Assembly (NCBI GenBank): GCA_023421505.1
Contig: JAEZTJ010000028.1
Span: 52,036-116,035 of the forward strand
Reading direction: 5' to 3'
Length of the DNA stretch: 64,000 bases
Source: Bacillota bacterium
GTDB taxonomy: Bacteria; Bacillota; Clostridia; Lachnospirales; Lachnospiraceae
The notes beneath the pieces were generated by a model. The model made no database searches. It was not told the origin of the DNA and saw only the letters and a program-made list of their open reading frames with translations. The translations under genes were made by a program, and so were the position numbers. This document shows, one piece after another, positions 44,857 to 53,765 of the stretch. The first letter of the stretch is position 1. Every line of letters starts with the position of its first letter.

Positions 44857-45762
44857 TTATAAATCGTAAGGAGTAACTTGGTAGACATAATAATTCAGCC
44901 AATTCGTATACATAGCATTAGCGTGAGCTCTCCAAACAAGGTTAGGTCGATGCTCAGGTTGGTCCTTAGGATAATAATTCTTAGGAAGTGCTATATCAAG
45001 CCCTTTTGCAATATCCCTTTTATATTCCTTATCTAATGAGATTCTATCATATTCAGGATGTCCCATAACAAAGATTTGCTTACCATCCTGAGCCATAACA
45101 ATAAAAACTCCAGCCTCCTTAGATTCTGCGAGAATACTCAAGTTACTGCACTTAAGAATTTCTTCTTTTGAAACTGTTGTATATCTGGAGTGAGGAGCAT
45201 AAAAAACATCGTCAAAGCCTCTTACAAAGGGAACTTTACGAATTAATACCGTATGTTCGAAAATACCGAAAATCTTCTCATCTAATGTTATTTTATTAAT
45301 ATTATAGTGATAGTACAGCCCAGCCTGAGCTCCCCAACAAATGTGCAAAGTCGATGTAACATTGGTTTTTGACCATTCCATAATCTTAATTAACTCAGCC
45401 CAGTAGGTCACTTCTTCAAATTCCATAAGCTCAACAGGTGCACCTGTAATGATCAAACCATCAAATCTTCTGTTTTTTACATCCTCAAAGGTTTGATAAA
45501 ACTGATCTAAATGACTTGTAGGCGTATGTGTACCAACATAAGTCTCTGTAGTTAAGAACGTAACATCTACCTGCAGGGGCGTATTAGAAAGACTGCGAAG
45601 CAATTGAACCTCAGTATCCTCTTTGATTGGCATTAAATTTAAAATAGCTATTTTAAGAGGTCTGATATCCTGATGGGTTGCCCTAGTCTCATCCATGACA
45701 AATATGTTTTCATCTTCCAGTATCTTTTTAGCGGGTAAATCACTTTGAATTTTAATCGGCAT
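44857..45762 (-). CDS. metA: Homoserine O-acetyltransferase (MetA family)
   Basis: About 301 residues from ATG 45762. The catalytic Cys is in LHICWGAQAGLYYHY and the His/Glu pair in MGHPEYDRISLDKEY. The loop ITGAPVELMEFEEVTYW has Glu where the Escherichia coli enzyme has Gly (GAPLG). In characterised MetA enzymes that Glu goes with acetyl-CoA rather than succinyl-CoA, so despite its usual name this is probably an acetyltransferase. It makes the first committed intermediate of methionine synthesis. No S-box leader is seen in the 150 bases upstream. Confidence 0.93.
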   Translation of the reverse strand: MPIKIQSDLPAKKILEDENIFVMDETRATHQDIRPLKIAILNLMPIKEDTEVQLLRSLSNTPLQVDVTFLTTETYVGTHTPTSHLDQFYQTFEDVKNRRFDGLIITGAPVELMEFEEVTYWAELIKIMEWSKTNVTSTLHICWGAQAGLYYHYNINKITLDEKIFGIFEHTVLIRKVPFVRGFDDVFYAPHSRYTTVSKEEILKCSNLSILAESKEAGVFIVMAQDGKQIFVMGHPEYDRISLDKEYKRDIAKGLDIALPKNYYPKDQPEHRPNLVWRAHANAMYTNWLNYYVYQVTPYDL

Positions 45763-45914
45763 AATCAATCACCATTTTCATATATTTTCAGTACTACAGC
45801 GAGGTACAGCAACAACTGCAGTTAGGCCATATACTATGGGCGTTTTATCCATAGTAAAAATAATCATAGCATGATTTATTAAATAAATCAATAAATATTA
45901 GAAAAACTAAGGAT

Positions 45915-47912
45915 TTATATAAGCATCTCTAATAATTCATTTTCTGTCAAAATTTTTGTTCCAATTGCCTGTGCCTTTTCTAATTTACTTCCTGCATTTT
46001 CGCCCACGATAAGGTAATCTGTTTTCTTAGATACACTTCCCGAAACCTTACCGCCATGCTTTTTAATAAGTTCTTCCATATCTGATCTTCCCATCGCATT
46101 TAGAGTTCCGGTTATAACAAAGGTTTTACCTGAAAAATTCTCATTGGCTATTGTAGCTTCGGACAAGGCTTCAAAATTCATACCTGCCTGCTCCAGTCTT
46201 TTTAGTATATTCCGGTTCTCCTCTACTGCAAAAAAATCTACGATTGAGGTAGCGGTAACTGCACCAACATCATTAATTGCAACAAGCTCTTCATAAGAAG
46301 CCTCCATAAGCTCATGAAGGGACTTGAAATGCTTCTTTAACTCAGCACCCGCCTGTCTTCCGATATTTTTAATGCCCAGTCCAGTAATCAGACGGTCGAT
46401 ATCATTCTTCTTACTTTCCTCTATTGCTTTTAAAAGCTTATCTGTATTCTTTTCTTTACCGATTAACCCTTTCTCTATCAATTCATCACGATACTGATAG
46501 AGATAATAGATATCGGCAATATCCTTTAAGTACCCTTCCTTAATCAATACCTCTACATAGGCTTCTCCAAAGCCTTTAATATCCATTGCATTACGACCTG
46601 CAAAATTCATAATATGCTGGCTGAGCTGTGCCGGACAATTAATATTTTTACATCTGGTATCAGCTGTATTAGCATCCCTAATCGTTGGTGCGCCACAGCT
46701 TGGGCAAACTCCCGATATCCGAAAAGGAACCGTACCCTCAGGCCGTTTCTCCTTAATAACAGATAAAACCTCGGGGATGATTTCGCCTGCTTTCCTTACA
46801 ACGATGGTATCACCTATTCTTACATCCAGCTCATCTATTCGATCCTGGTTGTGAAGAGTTGCCCGCTCAACATTGGTACCGCATAGCCGAATTGGATTAA
46901 AAATGGCTGTAGGCGTAATTCTGCCGGTTCTGCCAACCGTAAGGCGTATCTCCTGTACTATCGTTTCCTTCTCTTCTGGTGGGTACTTATAGGCAATTGC
47001 CCATTTTGGTACCTTAGAGGTCGTCCCAAAGTATTCCCGGTCAGCAAGATTATCTATCTTAACCACTGCACCGTCAATATCATAGGTGAGGGTCCCTCTT
47101 AAATCACCGATTGCCGTGATAGCCTCCCAGACTTCCTCCGACGTATGGCATAGCTTATAGTCCTCGATTACTTTAATCCCCTGCTTTTTCAACCATTCCA
47201 GACTTTCAGAATGAGTAGTAAAGCTTACTCCTCTTGTCTCCTGAACATTGAATACGAACATAGATAATTTTCTTTCTTTCACAATTTCCGGATCAAGCTG
47301 TCTTAGAGTTCCGGCAGAACAGTTACGCGGGTTAGCAAAAAGCTTCTTACCTGCCGCCTCCAGTTTTTCATTCACAGCCTCGAAGTCCTTATTTTTCATA
47401 TAGACTTCGCCTCTTATTTCTATATAAGGAACTGCTTCCTTTAATTTCAGCTTCACATCGCCAATCATTTTTACATTATCAGTAACATCCTCACCCTGAT
47501 TTATTCCGTCTCCTCTTGTAACCCCCAGCGTAAGATTACCTTCAGTATAACGAAGGGATACTGATAGTCCGTCGATTTTCTTCTCAACTACAAACACGGC
47601 TGATGGACGCTCTTTTTTAATTTTCTCTACAAAGCTGAATACTTCTTCCTTATTAAATACATCCTGAAGGCTTAACATCGGCACATTATGCTTAATTAAT
47701 ACGCCTGCTTCTCTTTTCGCCGAACCACCTACTTTCTGCGTAGGAGAATCCGTACTTACATATTCCGGATACTCTTCCTCCAGCTTACGCAGGCGTAACG
47801 TTAATTGATCATAATCATAATCAGAGATCTCAGGATCATCCTGGTTATAATACCTGTCATTATGATATTTTATTTTTGCTCTTAATTCTTCGATATCCTG
47901 CTTAATTTCCAT
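45915..47912 (-). CDS. ligA: NAD-dependent DNA ligase
   Basis: About 665 residues from ATG 47912 (MEIKQDIEELRAKIKYHNDRYY). Domain Ia is followed by the adenylation site EKKIDGLSVSLRY (Lys of KxDG), an OB fold, a four-Cys zinc finger (CPSCGAPT, then CKNINC), four helix-hairpin-helix repeats and a C-terminal BRCT domain (FSGKTFVITGTLNAMGRSDME). All parts are present. Its 5' leader is an SD-ending repeat (47916-47994) that carries its ribosome binding site; the repeat also encodes a possible in-frame extension MCAAQIRRFWRQMEVD-like, unlikely to belong to the native enzyme. Confidence 0.96.
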   Translation of the reverse strand: MEIKQDIEELRAKIKYHNDRYYNQDDPEISDYDYDQLTLRLRKLEEEYPEYVSTDSPTQKVGGSAKREAGVLIKHNVPMLSLQDVFNKEEVFSFVEKIKKERPSAVFVVEKKIDGLSVSLRYTEGNLTLGVTRGDGINQGEDVTDNVKMIGDVKLKLKEAVPYIEIRGEVYMKNKDFEAVNEKLEAAGKKLFANPRNCSAGTLRQLDPEIVKERKLSMFVFNVQETRGVSFTTHSESLEWLKKQGIKVIEDYKLCHTSEEVWEAITAIGDLRGTLTYDIDGAVVKIDNLADREYFGTTSKVPKWAIAYKYPPEEKETIVQEIRLTVGRTGRITPTAIFNPIRLCGTNVERATLHNQDRIDELDVRIGDTIVVRKAGEIIPEVLSVIKEKRPEGTVPFRISGVCPSCGAPTIRDANTADTRCKNINCPAQLSQHIMNFAGRNAMDIKGFGEAYVEVLIKEGYLKDIADIYYLYQYRDELIEKGLIGKEKNTDKLLKAIEESKKNDIDRLITGLGIKNIGRQAGAELKKHFKSLHELMEASYEELVAINDVGAVTATSIVDFFAVEENRNILKRLEQAGMNFEALSEATIANENFSGKTFVITGTLNAMGRSDMEELIKKHGGKVSGSVSKKTDYLIVGENAGSKLEKAQAIGTKILTENELLEMLI

Positions 47913-47915
47913 ATC

Positions 47916-47994
47916 TACCTCCATCTGCCGCCAAAACCTGCGAATTTGGGCAGCGCACAAATTTGTCGATTGAAAAATCTTTGATTTTTCAACC
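47916..47994 (-). repeat. SD-ending repeat, 80-bp type, upstream of ligA
   Basis: Minus-strand unit: perfect-looking hairpin GGTTGAAAAATC/GATTTTTCAATC, then CAAATTTGTGCGCTGCCCAA, then GGTTTTGGCGGCAGATGGAG ending in the ligA Shine-Dalgarno. It shares nearly every base with 53893-53972 in front of an unrelated gene. A degenerate second unit follows immediately (47995-48060). Confidence 0.9.
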
Positions 47995-48060
47995 TAACCT
48001 CCAAGCTGCCAAAAAACTGCTAATTTAGACAGCGCCCAAATTTGCCGAATGAAAAATACC
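47995..48060 (-). repeat. Degenerate tandem SD-ending repeat
   Basis: A decayed 80-bp-type unit: ends CTTGGAGGTTA and keeps GGCAAATTTGGGCGCTGTCT, but the first arm of the leading hairpin is lost. No gene is seen in 48061-48129. Confidence 0.75.
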
Positions 48061-48129
48061 CTTTGAATTCCATACTATGTCCTACTTCAACTGATTATTC
48101 ATTTATTATTTTGTTTCTATCAGAAATTG

Positions 48130-48882
48130 TTATTTTACATTTCTTTTTATTAATAGATTTAAATCTTCGATTTCTTTATTCGTAACATTACGGAAATCTC
48201 CTGTTTTTAATCTGCCAAGATTGATATTCATTATTCTGATACGGCGCAGGCTCACTACCCGGTAGCTAAGATACTCACACATTCGCCTGATCTGCCTGTT
48301 TAAACCCTGTGTAAGAATAATACTAAAGGTATATTTATCAATCTGTTTAACCTCACAAGGATTCGTTACGGTATCTAATATAGGAATACCTGAGGACATT
48401 TTCTTAACAAAATCCACACTGATTTCTTTATTGACCGTTACAATATATTCTTTCTCGTGATGGTTTTCCGCCCTTAATATCTTATTGACGATATTCCCGT
48501 CATTGGTTAGTAGAATGAGACCTTCTGAATCCTTATCTAATCTGCCAATAGGGTAAATGCGCATACCATAATTGATATAATCTATGATATTATCCGGCTC
48601 GTTATGATCCGTGGTACAGACAATTCCTTCCGGTTTATTAAATGCAATCAGAACCAGCTTTTCTTCCTTCTTTACCGGCTTATCAAAAAAGGTTACCTGA
48701 TTATTCATTGTAACCTGAGCACCCATCTTAGCGATAACCCCATCTATCTTAACTTTTCCAGCTTCAATATATCGATCTGCCTCTCTTCTGGAACATACTC
48801 CGGCTTCACTTAAGAACTTGTTAATTCTTATTGCTTCACTTTCCTCTCCCTGTGAGGTAAGTCTTTTTGTTCTTTTTGGCAT
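48130..48882 (-). CDS. rluF: RsuA/RluF-family pseudouridine synthase
   Basis: About 250 residues from ATG 48882 (TTGGAGGAAACT upstream). An S4 RNA-binding domain (IRINKFLSEAGVCSRREADRYIEAGKVKIDG) is followed by the synthase domain with the catalytic Asp in GRLDKDSEGLILLTNDG and the end LNRQIRRMCEYLSYRVVSLRRIRI. The KDSEGL form and the length are those of RluF (23S rRNA U2604), although RluB and RsuA are related. A basic N-terminal tail precedes S4. It is cytosolic and stands alone. Confidence 0.88.
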   Translation of the reverse strand: MPKRTKRLTSQGEESEAIRINKFLSEAGVCSRREADRYIEAGKVKIDGVIAKMGAQVTMNNQVTFFDKPVKKEEKLVLIAFNKPEGIVCTTDHNEPDNIIDYINYGMRIYPIGRLDKDSEGLILLTNDGNIVNKILRAENHHEKEYIVTVNKEISVDFVKKMSSGIPILDTVTNPCEVKQIDKYTFSIILTQGLNRQIRRMCEYLSYRVVSLRRIRIMNINLGRLKTGDFRNVTNKEIEDLNLLIKRNVK

Positions 48883-49062
48883 AGTTTCCTCCAATTACAT
48901 TTACAACTATTAGCACCTGTAATAACTTCTGTATATTAATAACATATTATACTTGATTTGGCTTATTTCGTCCACACATTTTCCCTGTTACGGTTATTCT
49001 TTACGGTCATGCCTATCTGATTTATTCTAAGCAATAAGCTTACTCAATAAGGAAGGGAGTAT

Positions 49063-49108
49063 TAACCTTACCTTCGGATTTCTTCAAAGTTAAGAATAAC
49101 ACTCCCTT
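49063..49108 (-). terminator. Terminator after the helical protein gene
   Basis: Minus-strand arms AAGGGAGTGTTATTCTTA and TAAGGTTAATACTCCCTT pair with few mismatches about 40 bases after the stop at 49148; CCTTATT follows. Confidence 0.65.
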
Positions 49109-49147
49109 AAATATAAGTTTTAATTACTGGTATATATTTTATTTCCC

Positions 49148-49582
49148 TTATAGATACTTCTTCATTACTTCTATGTTTTCTTCTTCCTTCTTAACAAATT
49201 CCTTTGCCAGCTCTACACAAGCTCCATCGGCATTTTTGTTTTCATGAAGCAGCTTTGTCATCTGGGTAACACCCATCGTGCTTCCCTGAATAACCATTTG
49301 TGCTATATGGCTTTGCGATGAATTTAATAAGGTATTCATTTTAACATTACCCTTCATCATAGCTTTTTCATAAAAGGAATTATCCTTAACCTTAGCCCCA
49401 TTCATCTGAAGCTGATTTTTCGCTTTATCCTGAAGCTCTCTATAATCTTGTAGTTGCTTATGGAGTGCGGTATTCATATCTACATTTTTTGTTTTATCGA
49501 GCACTGCCTCCAATGCGGTAATTCCGGTTGACGCATTTTGATAGGTTTTTTCCAATAAATCCAGATCAACATTTCCAATCAT
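49148..49582 (-). CDS. Helical protein, DUF2383-like
   Basis: About 144 residues from ATG 49582 (AAGGAGTGATTTTT upstream). It is all-helical: YQNASTGITALEAVLDKTK, LHKQLQDYRELQDKAKNQLQ, then QSHIAQMVIQGSTMGVTQMT and a Lys/Glu-rich C-terminal helix. The pattern suggests a four-helix bundle like ferritin-like DUF2383 proteins found in spore formers, but metal-binding residues are not obvious. It is monocistronic with a terminator. Function is unknown. Confidence 0.7.
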   Translation of the reverse strand: MIGNVDLDLLEKTYQNASTGITALEAVLDKTKNVDMNTALHKQLQDYRELQDKAKNQLQMNGAKVKDNSFYEKAMMKGNVKMNTLLNSSQSHIAQMVIQGSTMGVTQMTKLLHENKNADGACVELAKEFVKKEEENIEVMKKYL

Positions 49583-49683
49583 AAAAATCACTCCTTATAT
49601 CATAATAATTATTATAGGTAATTCAAACTCTACTGTTTTTATTGCCTATCATGATTACTATAGTATAAGGAGTCAAAATAAAA

Positions 49684-50439
49684 TTATTCAGCCGTAGCTT
49701 CTTTTGCCTGTATTTCACTTTTATTAGCTAATTCATTGATATTATTCCAGAAATTTTTAAGATCTTTATCCTTCTTCATTGCTTCTTTACTTTTTTCATT
49801 TGTCATATCTATTAAATTTATAACATCTTCATCTTGGTTTCTATCTTTATAATAAGATTGAGTAATTTCTTCCATCTCACCGGAAAAAATCTTGAGCTTC
49901 TTATCCTGATCTGTTATAACATAGAATTTAGATAGACCAGGTGCGGGAGTTTTGATACCGGTAAACTTGATTTCATGATATACATAGACAATATAGGTAC
50001 CATTCTCATAGCCCTTCTTGGTATAGGTTTTAATATCACTATATTCTTCAATATACTGTGTTCTTTTCTGCAGCTCATCCTGTGTGTCAACCCTTAATGG
50101 ATCACTAAGTAATTTCTTAATAGCTTCGACATCATGATTGTTCTTTGCTTCATAGAAGCTCTTAAAGAGCTTTTCCACATCAGAATTTTCATCCTCTTCG
50201 ATTGTATACACCGGCAAAGGCGTTGGAGTCGGAATTACTGTGACAGTAGGAGCTGCGGTTATTGCAAGAGACATCACTTTACCGTCCTGCTCTGGCAGTA
50301 AGCCTGCTTCTTGAACAGTTTTAGCAGTAGAAGCTTCATGCGCCTGAGTTTTATCATTACTCACCGATAAAGTTAACAACCCTATTCCCATTGTACTCAT
50401 TGTAGTTAACAGAATAGCCTTTTTATATTTAAGTTTCAT
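49684..50439 (-). CDS. Secreted protein with a C-terminal NTF2-like domain
   Basis: About 251 residues from ATG 50439 (MKLKYKKAILLTTMSTMGIG). It has a signal peptide or single N-terminal anchor, a short low-complexity Thr/Pro linker (TPTPLP, about residues 70-78), then a compact domain (VEKLFKSFYEAKNNHDVEAIKKLLSDPL, later YVYHEIKFTGIKTPAPGLSKF) typical of NTF2/SnoaL-like extracellular domains. The C-terminus is a charged helix. Function is unknown. The leader contains the R3 dispersed repeat and Shine-Dalgarno ATGGAGGTTAAA. Confidence 0.75.
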   Translation of the reverse strand: MKLKYKKAILLTTMSTMGIGLLTLSVSNDKTQAHEASTAKTVQEAGLLPEQDGKVMSLAITAAPTVTVIPTPTPLPVYTIEEDENSDVEKLFKSFYEAKNNHDVEAIKKLLSDPLRVDTQDELQKRTQYIEEYSDIKTYTKKGYENGTYIVYVYHEIKFTGIKTPAPGLSKFYVITDQDKKLKIFSGEMEEITQSYYKDRNQDEDVINLIDMTNEKSKEAMKKDKDLKNFWNNINELANKSEIQAKEATAE

Positions 50440-50572
50440 TTTAACCTCCATGCTGTCATTAGGGCAGCTCGAATAGTAATGAAGAAATTCATGAGCACCA
50501 CTAACTCATTTTATGCTCTTCCTGAATATGAAGAATTGCGCTTTTGCTATTCTTCGTAAGCTTCGTATACGA

Positions 50573-50616
50573 GGCTTTGGGCCCGCATGACTTTAGCGGG
50601 ACTATTCACACTATTC
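50573..50616 (-). repeat. Dispersed repeat (family R3), copy 2
   Basis: About 44 bases nearly identical to 36267-36309. On the minus strand it opens the 5' leader of the gene at 50439. The leader continues with GAAGAAT/ATTCTTC and GAGCA/TGCTC hairpins and ends CAGCATGGAGGTTA, so the whole 50440-50616 segment may be one larger SD-ending element. Confidence 0.6.
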
Positions 50617-50796
50617 TAATCGTTTATAATAAGTTACTCTTTTTGTTATATTAATATCTTGTACTATTTTATCAAAGGTAGAACTAAAATGCAATTAAAA
50701 AATTTCATCATTTTGTAACATTTTTTAACACTTATGTAACATTTGGAGTTTATAATGCCAATGAATGCCTAAAATTTAATTTTAATGATTTTATAA

Positions 50797-50825
50797 TGAC
50801 ACAAAATCAGTTTATTCTATATAAT
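50797..50825 (+). promoter_or_regulatory. Possible promoter of the EcsC-family gene
   Basis: TGACAC (50797-50802) and TATAAT (50820-50825) are 17 bases apart, about 85 bases before the start. Just upstream, TGTAACA-like words recur at about 50714-50741. Confidence 0.45.
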
Positions 50826-50908
50826 AGTATTATTCTATTTCGGATTGGAACGCTAAAAGACTTCAAAGCAATTAACTATAACTATTCTTTATGAAAGGAC
50901 GGATTCCC

Positions 50909-51703
50909 TTGAAACTAAGTGTCAGTAAGCAGCTTGAGAATATAGAAAAGCAGGAACAGATATTTTTTCATAAGTCAGAGCAATCCTTGATGAAAAGCAC
51001 CCTGTTACCAATATTTGATAAGATTCAGAATAAAATTCCCAATAATCTGGTTTCCACTCTAGATACAGCATTTTATAAAGGCTTTCAATTGGTTTTTGAA
51101 AAGGGCTCTCCCTTAATAGAAAAAACCTATAACAAAGATAAAATTGAGATGGATTTTGATATTAATCATTATGCAGTTAATAAAGAATTCAGTAAAAGAC
51201 ATATCAAAAGATTGGATAAACACTCCAGAGAGTCCGGCTTGATTAATTCCTCTTTTTCTGCAATAGAAGGAAGTGTACTAGGTTTACTTGGCATCGGTCT
51301 ACCTGACATTCCCCTTTTTCTTTCAGTTATCGTAAAGACAATATATGAAATTGCATTAAGCTATGGTTATCAATATGATAAAGAAGAAGAGCAGGTATAT
51401 ATATTATTACTAATTAGTACTGCAGTTTCAAGCGGGGAGAAGCAAAGAGAATATAATCTGCTGCTGGAGCAGCTCGGAAATCAAATTGACAATAATATAA
51501 GTATAGCTGTTAAGCCTGATCCATATATGAAGAAAACCGCAAAGGTACTTTCAGATGTACTGCTTACCACGAAGTTTATACAAGGAATTCCTATCATTGG
51601 AGCAGTGGGTGGGGCTGTAAATTACTCCGTTTTAAATAGAATAAGTATATACGCCCGTTTGAAATACAAAAAAAGATATTTACTAAAAAAGCTAGCTCGG
51701 TAA
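50909..51703 (+). CDS. EcsC-family protein
   Basis: About 264 residues if started at TTG 50909, which has AAAGGACGG upstream; an in-frame ATG at 50891 lies before that site and has no ribosome binding site. The core FSAIEGSVLGLLGIGLPDIPLFLSVIVKTIYEIALSYGY followed by EEEQVYILLLIS is the EcsC signature: amphipathic or membrane-associated helices with conserved Gly/Pro. A second hydrophobic part (FIQGIPIIGAVGGAVNYSVL) lies near the C-terminus. EcsC accompanies EcsAB transporters in bacilli, but no transporter is adjacent here. Role unknown. Confidence 0.85.
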   Translation: MKLSVSKQLENIEKQEQIFFHKSEQSLMKSTLLPIFDKIQNKIPNNLVSTLDTAFYKGFQLVFEKGSPLIEKTYNKDKIEMDFDINHYAVNKEFSKRHIKRLDKHSRESGLINSSFSAIEGSVLGLLGIGLPDIPLFLSVIVKTIYEIALSYGYQYDKEEEQVYILLLISTAVSSGEKQREYNLLLEQLGNQIDNNISIAVKPDPYMKKTAKVLSDVLLTTKFIQGIPIIGAVGGAVNYSVLNRISIYARLKYKKRYLLKKLAR

Positions 51704-51759
51704 AACCGGATTAGCAGATTATAAATCGAATTTTAGTACCAGATTATTAATAAACTTTC

Positions 51760-51788
51760 TTTACTTTGTTTAATTTCTAGTATATAAT
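51760..51788 (+). promoter_or_regulatory. tRNA-Arg promoter
   Basis: TTTACT (51760-51765) and TATAAT (51783-51788) are 17 bases apart, 43 bases before the tRNA. Confidence 0.75.
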
Positions 51789-51830
51789 AACATAGTCTGA
51801 AAAACCGATGTGCTTTAAGTTGTAACAATT

Positions 51831-51903
51831 GCACCTGTAGCTCAGTGGATAGAGCGTTCGCCTCCGGAGCGAAAGGCCGCCGGTTCAAATCCAGTCAGGT
51901 GCA
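51831..51903 (+). tRNA. tRNA-Arg (anticodon CCG)
   Basis: A 73-base cloverleaf: acceptor GCACCTG/CAGGTGC with discriminator A, D-arm GCTCAGTGGATAGAGC, anticodon arm TTCGC-CTCCGGA-GCGAA (anticodon CCG, reads CGG), and T-loop TTCAAAT. The T-stem GCCGG/CCAGT has one C-A mismatch and one G-T pair. CCA is not encoded in full (CAC follows). Promoter and terminator flank it, so it is a single-gene unit. Confidence 0.95.
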
Positions 51904-51905
51904 CT

Positions 51906-51956
51906 AAAATAGAACTGCAATATCTAATAGAGATATGCAGTTCTATTTTTTATTTA
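51906..51956 (+). terminator. tRNA-Arg terminator
   Basis: AAAATAGAACTGCA (51906-51919) pairs perfectly with TGCAGTTCTATTTT (51936-51949), then TTTATTT. Confidence 0.9.
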
Positions 51957-52033
51957 ACATTACATGTAAAGTCAATGCTGCTATATGGAAATTTAACAAG
52001 CTATATTTCATATACTTGTAAGAGGTGAAATGT

Positions 52034-52261
52034 ATGAATTCATGTGAGCTTGTTACATTCGTTACAGCTGCAGCTTGCGCAATCGCAAATTGTGCACCAG
52101 AGGATGATATACCGGTTATCGCTGCCGTATTAGGTCAAATTGCTGCTACATTAGCAACAATTACTGTAAGTGAAGCCAAAAATAAGCCCAAAGAAGTGGT
52201 TCCTATTGAACCAGATACCGATATTCTGGCAGGAGCAGAACCTAATATTATTTTGGAATAA
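52034..52261 (+). CDS. DUF6774-like small protein
   Basis: About 75 residues from ATG 52034, with AGAGGTG six bases upstream. The first 45 residues (MNSCELVTFVTAAACAIANC, then PEDDIPVIAAVLGQIAATLATITV) form two hydrophobic helices with three cysteines, resembling the small Lachnospiraceae family DUF6774. The tail is Pro/Glu rich. It may be membrane-associated. It is followed by a bidirectional terminator. Function is unknown. Confidence 0.8.
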   Translation: MNSCELVTFVTAAACAIANCAPEDDIPVIAAVLGQIAATLATITVSEAKNKPKEVVPIEPDTDILAGAEPNIILE

Positions 52262-52310
52262 TTCGCGTAACTAATATAATGCAATCAGAATAAATCATCA
52301 AATCTCATAT

Positions 52311-52354
52311 TTATTATCAAGCCCAGTGATTACATAAACTGGGCTTGATAATAA
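52311..52354. terminator. Bidirectional terminator
   Basis: Perfect 17-bp inverted repeat TTATTATCAAGCCCAGT and complement around a 10-base loop, between two convergent genes. The AT-rich outer stem gives a T-rich tract in both directions. Confidence 0.8.
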
Positions 52355-52368
52355 TGCTGTCGATGATA

Positions 52369-53343
52369 TTACATACTGATTGTATTACTTTTTCGTGAGT
52401 AAAAATAGACCCTGTTAGATAATACCTCATCTCTGGCAACCTGGGTTAAGTTTACTTCCCGAACCATGTCCGACAAAGCTTCCTTACTAATTGTTTTATC
52501 ATAGGGAACAATGATTACCTCATGAATACTACTGGGGAGTATAAAAAAATCTGAATGAATTTGATTTGAGAATTCCTTTAAAACATTCTCGTACAGGAGG
52601 CATGTGGCGCCGTTTATACCCTTCTGATTTGTTAATATATACATGTTATGATCCTTAGACTCTCTACTATAAAGTAAATCTTTATCTAAACTTCTATTTT
52701 GAATCTTACTTGATCCCTCATCTGTTATACTGTTTCCATACTCTTCTTCAAACATTCCGTATATTGCTTCCTCCATACTTTTAATTATTGACGGAAAAAT
52801 ATTCTTCGTATTTACGATTGCTAGGTTATGCAGCTCCTGCAACGAGGTTTCCCACTTCTTAATATGTTCATTTGATATCCGGATTGTCCCGATTCCGTCT
52901 GTATCATCACGAACCAGGCAATGATAGGTAACAGCCATATCAAGATACTTCCTATGAGGAATATTCTCAAGCAGTTTTTTGTTTCTATCGTAGCTTACTA
53001 GTCTATATATAATAAATGGGCTCATCTCATCAAATGTATATAAAAAATTGTCCTTTACTAATGGAACCGAATGATTCTTGTAGGTCTCACATAAGCTTTC
53101 CGCCAAAGCCTGAACACTCGCCCCCTGAATATAAGCTTCATAATATGGAAGTAAATATATATTGGGTGCAAAATTCCTTCCTTTCTTTAAAATCACAAGA
53201 CTGTCCAATTCCAATGAATTATTTTTTGTAACCTTAATAATCCGGACTGAAAATTCTTCTCCCATTCTTATTCTGACCTTTTCGGCTAGAAGATTCATGA
53301 AATAAGTATAGCTGCAATCCGTCTCCTTGACTAAATCAAGCAT
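52369..53343 (-). CDS. DUF5688-family protein
   Basis: About 324 residues from ATG 53343 (AGGAGG nine bases upstream). The sequence has the features of the Lachnospiraceae family DUF5688: YFMNLLAEKVRIRMGEEFSVRI, then NIYLLPYYEAYIQGASVQALAESLCETY, later IVPYDKTISKEALSDMVREVN. It is soluble and has no known catalytic motif. The function of the family is unknown; such genes occur in multiple copies in gut Lachnospiraceae. It has its own upstream gap. Confidence 0.82.
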   Translation of the reverse strand: MLDLVKETDCSYTYFMNLLAEKVRIRMGEEFSVRIIKVTKNNSLELDSLVILKKGRNFAPNIYLLPYYEAYIQGASVQALAESLCETYKNHSVPLVKDNFLYTFDEMSPFIIYRLVSYDRNKKLLENIPHRKYLDMAVTYHCLVRDDTDGIGTIRISNEHIKKWETSLQELHNLAIVNTKNIFPSIIKSMEEAIYGMFEEEYGNSITDEGSSKIQNRSLDKDLLYSRESKDHNMYILTNQKGINGATCLLYENVLKEFSNQIHSDFFILPSSIHEVIIVPYDKTISKEALSDMVREVNLTQVARDEVLSNRVYFYSRKSNTISM

Positions 53344-53590
53344 TACCAATATCCTCCTTAGAATTATTATAATTTGGGGTTTGTACTACATGAATGTAAT
53401 CCTGATGTATTGATATGAAATAGTTAGATAAATACTTTAGAATGTAATATAGCAATAATACTAACAAAAATACCCAACTTAGGCAAGTATCGTTGTTAAA
53501 TATTATTCCATAAACTTTTTCCTATTTTTTGTTAAAAATGCTTAAATATATTTTTTCTGTTAGATTTAGTTATATTATGGTAGTATTAAT

Positions 53591-53670
53591 GTGAATTACT
53601 GAAAAACATAATTCACATTTATAAGTTTGTGCCTGCGTATTCCTCGGCACAAACTAATTCAAAGGGTAGG
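53591..53670. repeat. Dispersed two-hairpin repeat (family R4), copy 2
   Basis: A shortened reverse-complement relative of 9010-9119: GTGAATT/AATTCAC hairpin, then GTTTGTGCC/GGCACAAAC hairpin, then CTAATTCAAAGGGTAGG. It lies upstream of the small gene at 53766. The rest of 53344-53765 shows no gene. Confidence 0.7.
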
Positions 53671-53765
53671 CACAGACTAATTAAACGTACAAGTATTTAT
53701 GTTATTGTATATAATAAAATATACAAGCTAAATCTATAATATTATTTAGTCAGGAGGAGAATAAT

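Noticed and set aside
45769..45914. SAM riboswitch upstream of metA
   Set aside because: Only a small ACTATGG/CCATAGT hairpin is present; the conserved S-box core and anti-terminator arrangement are absent.
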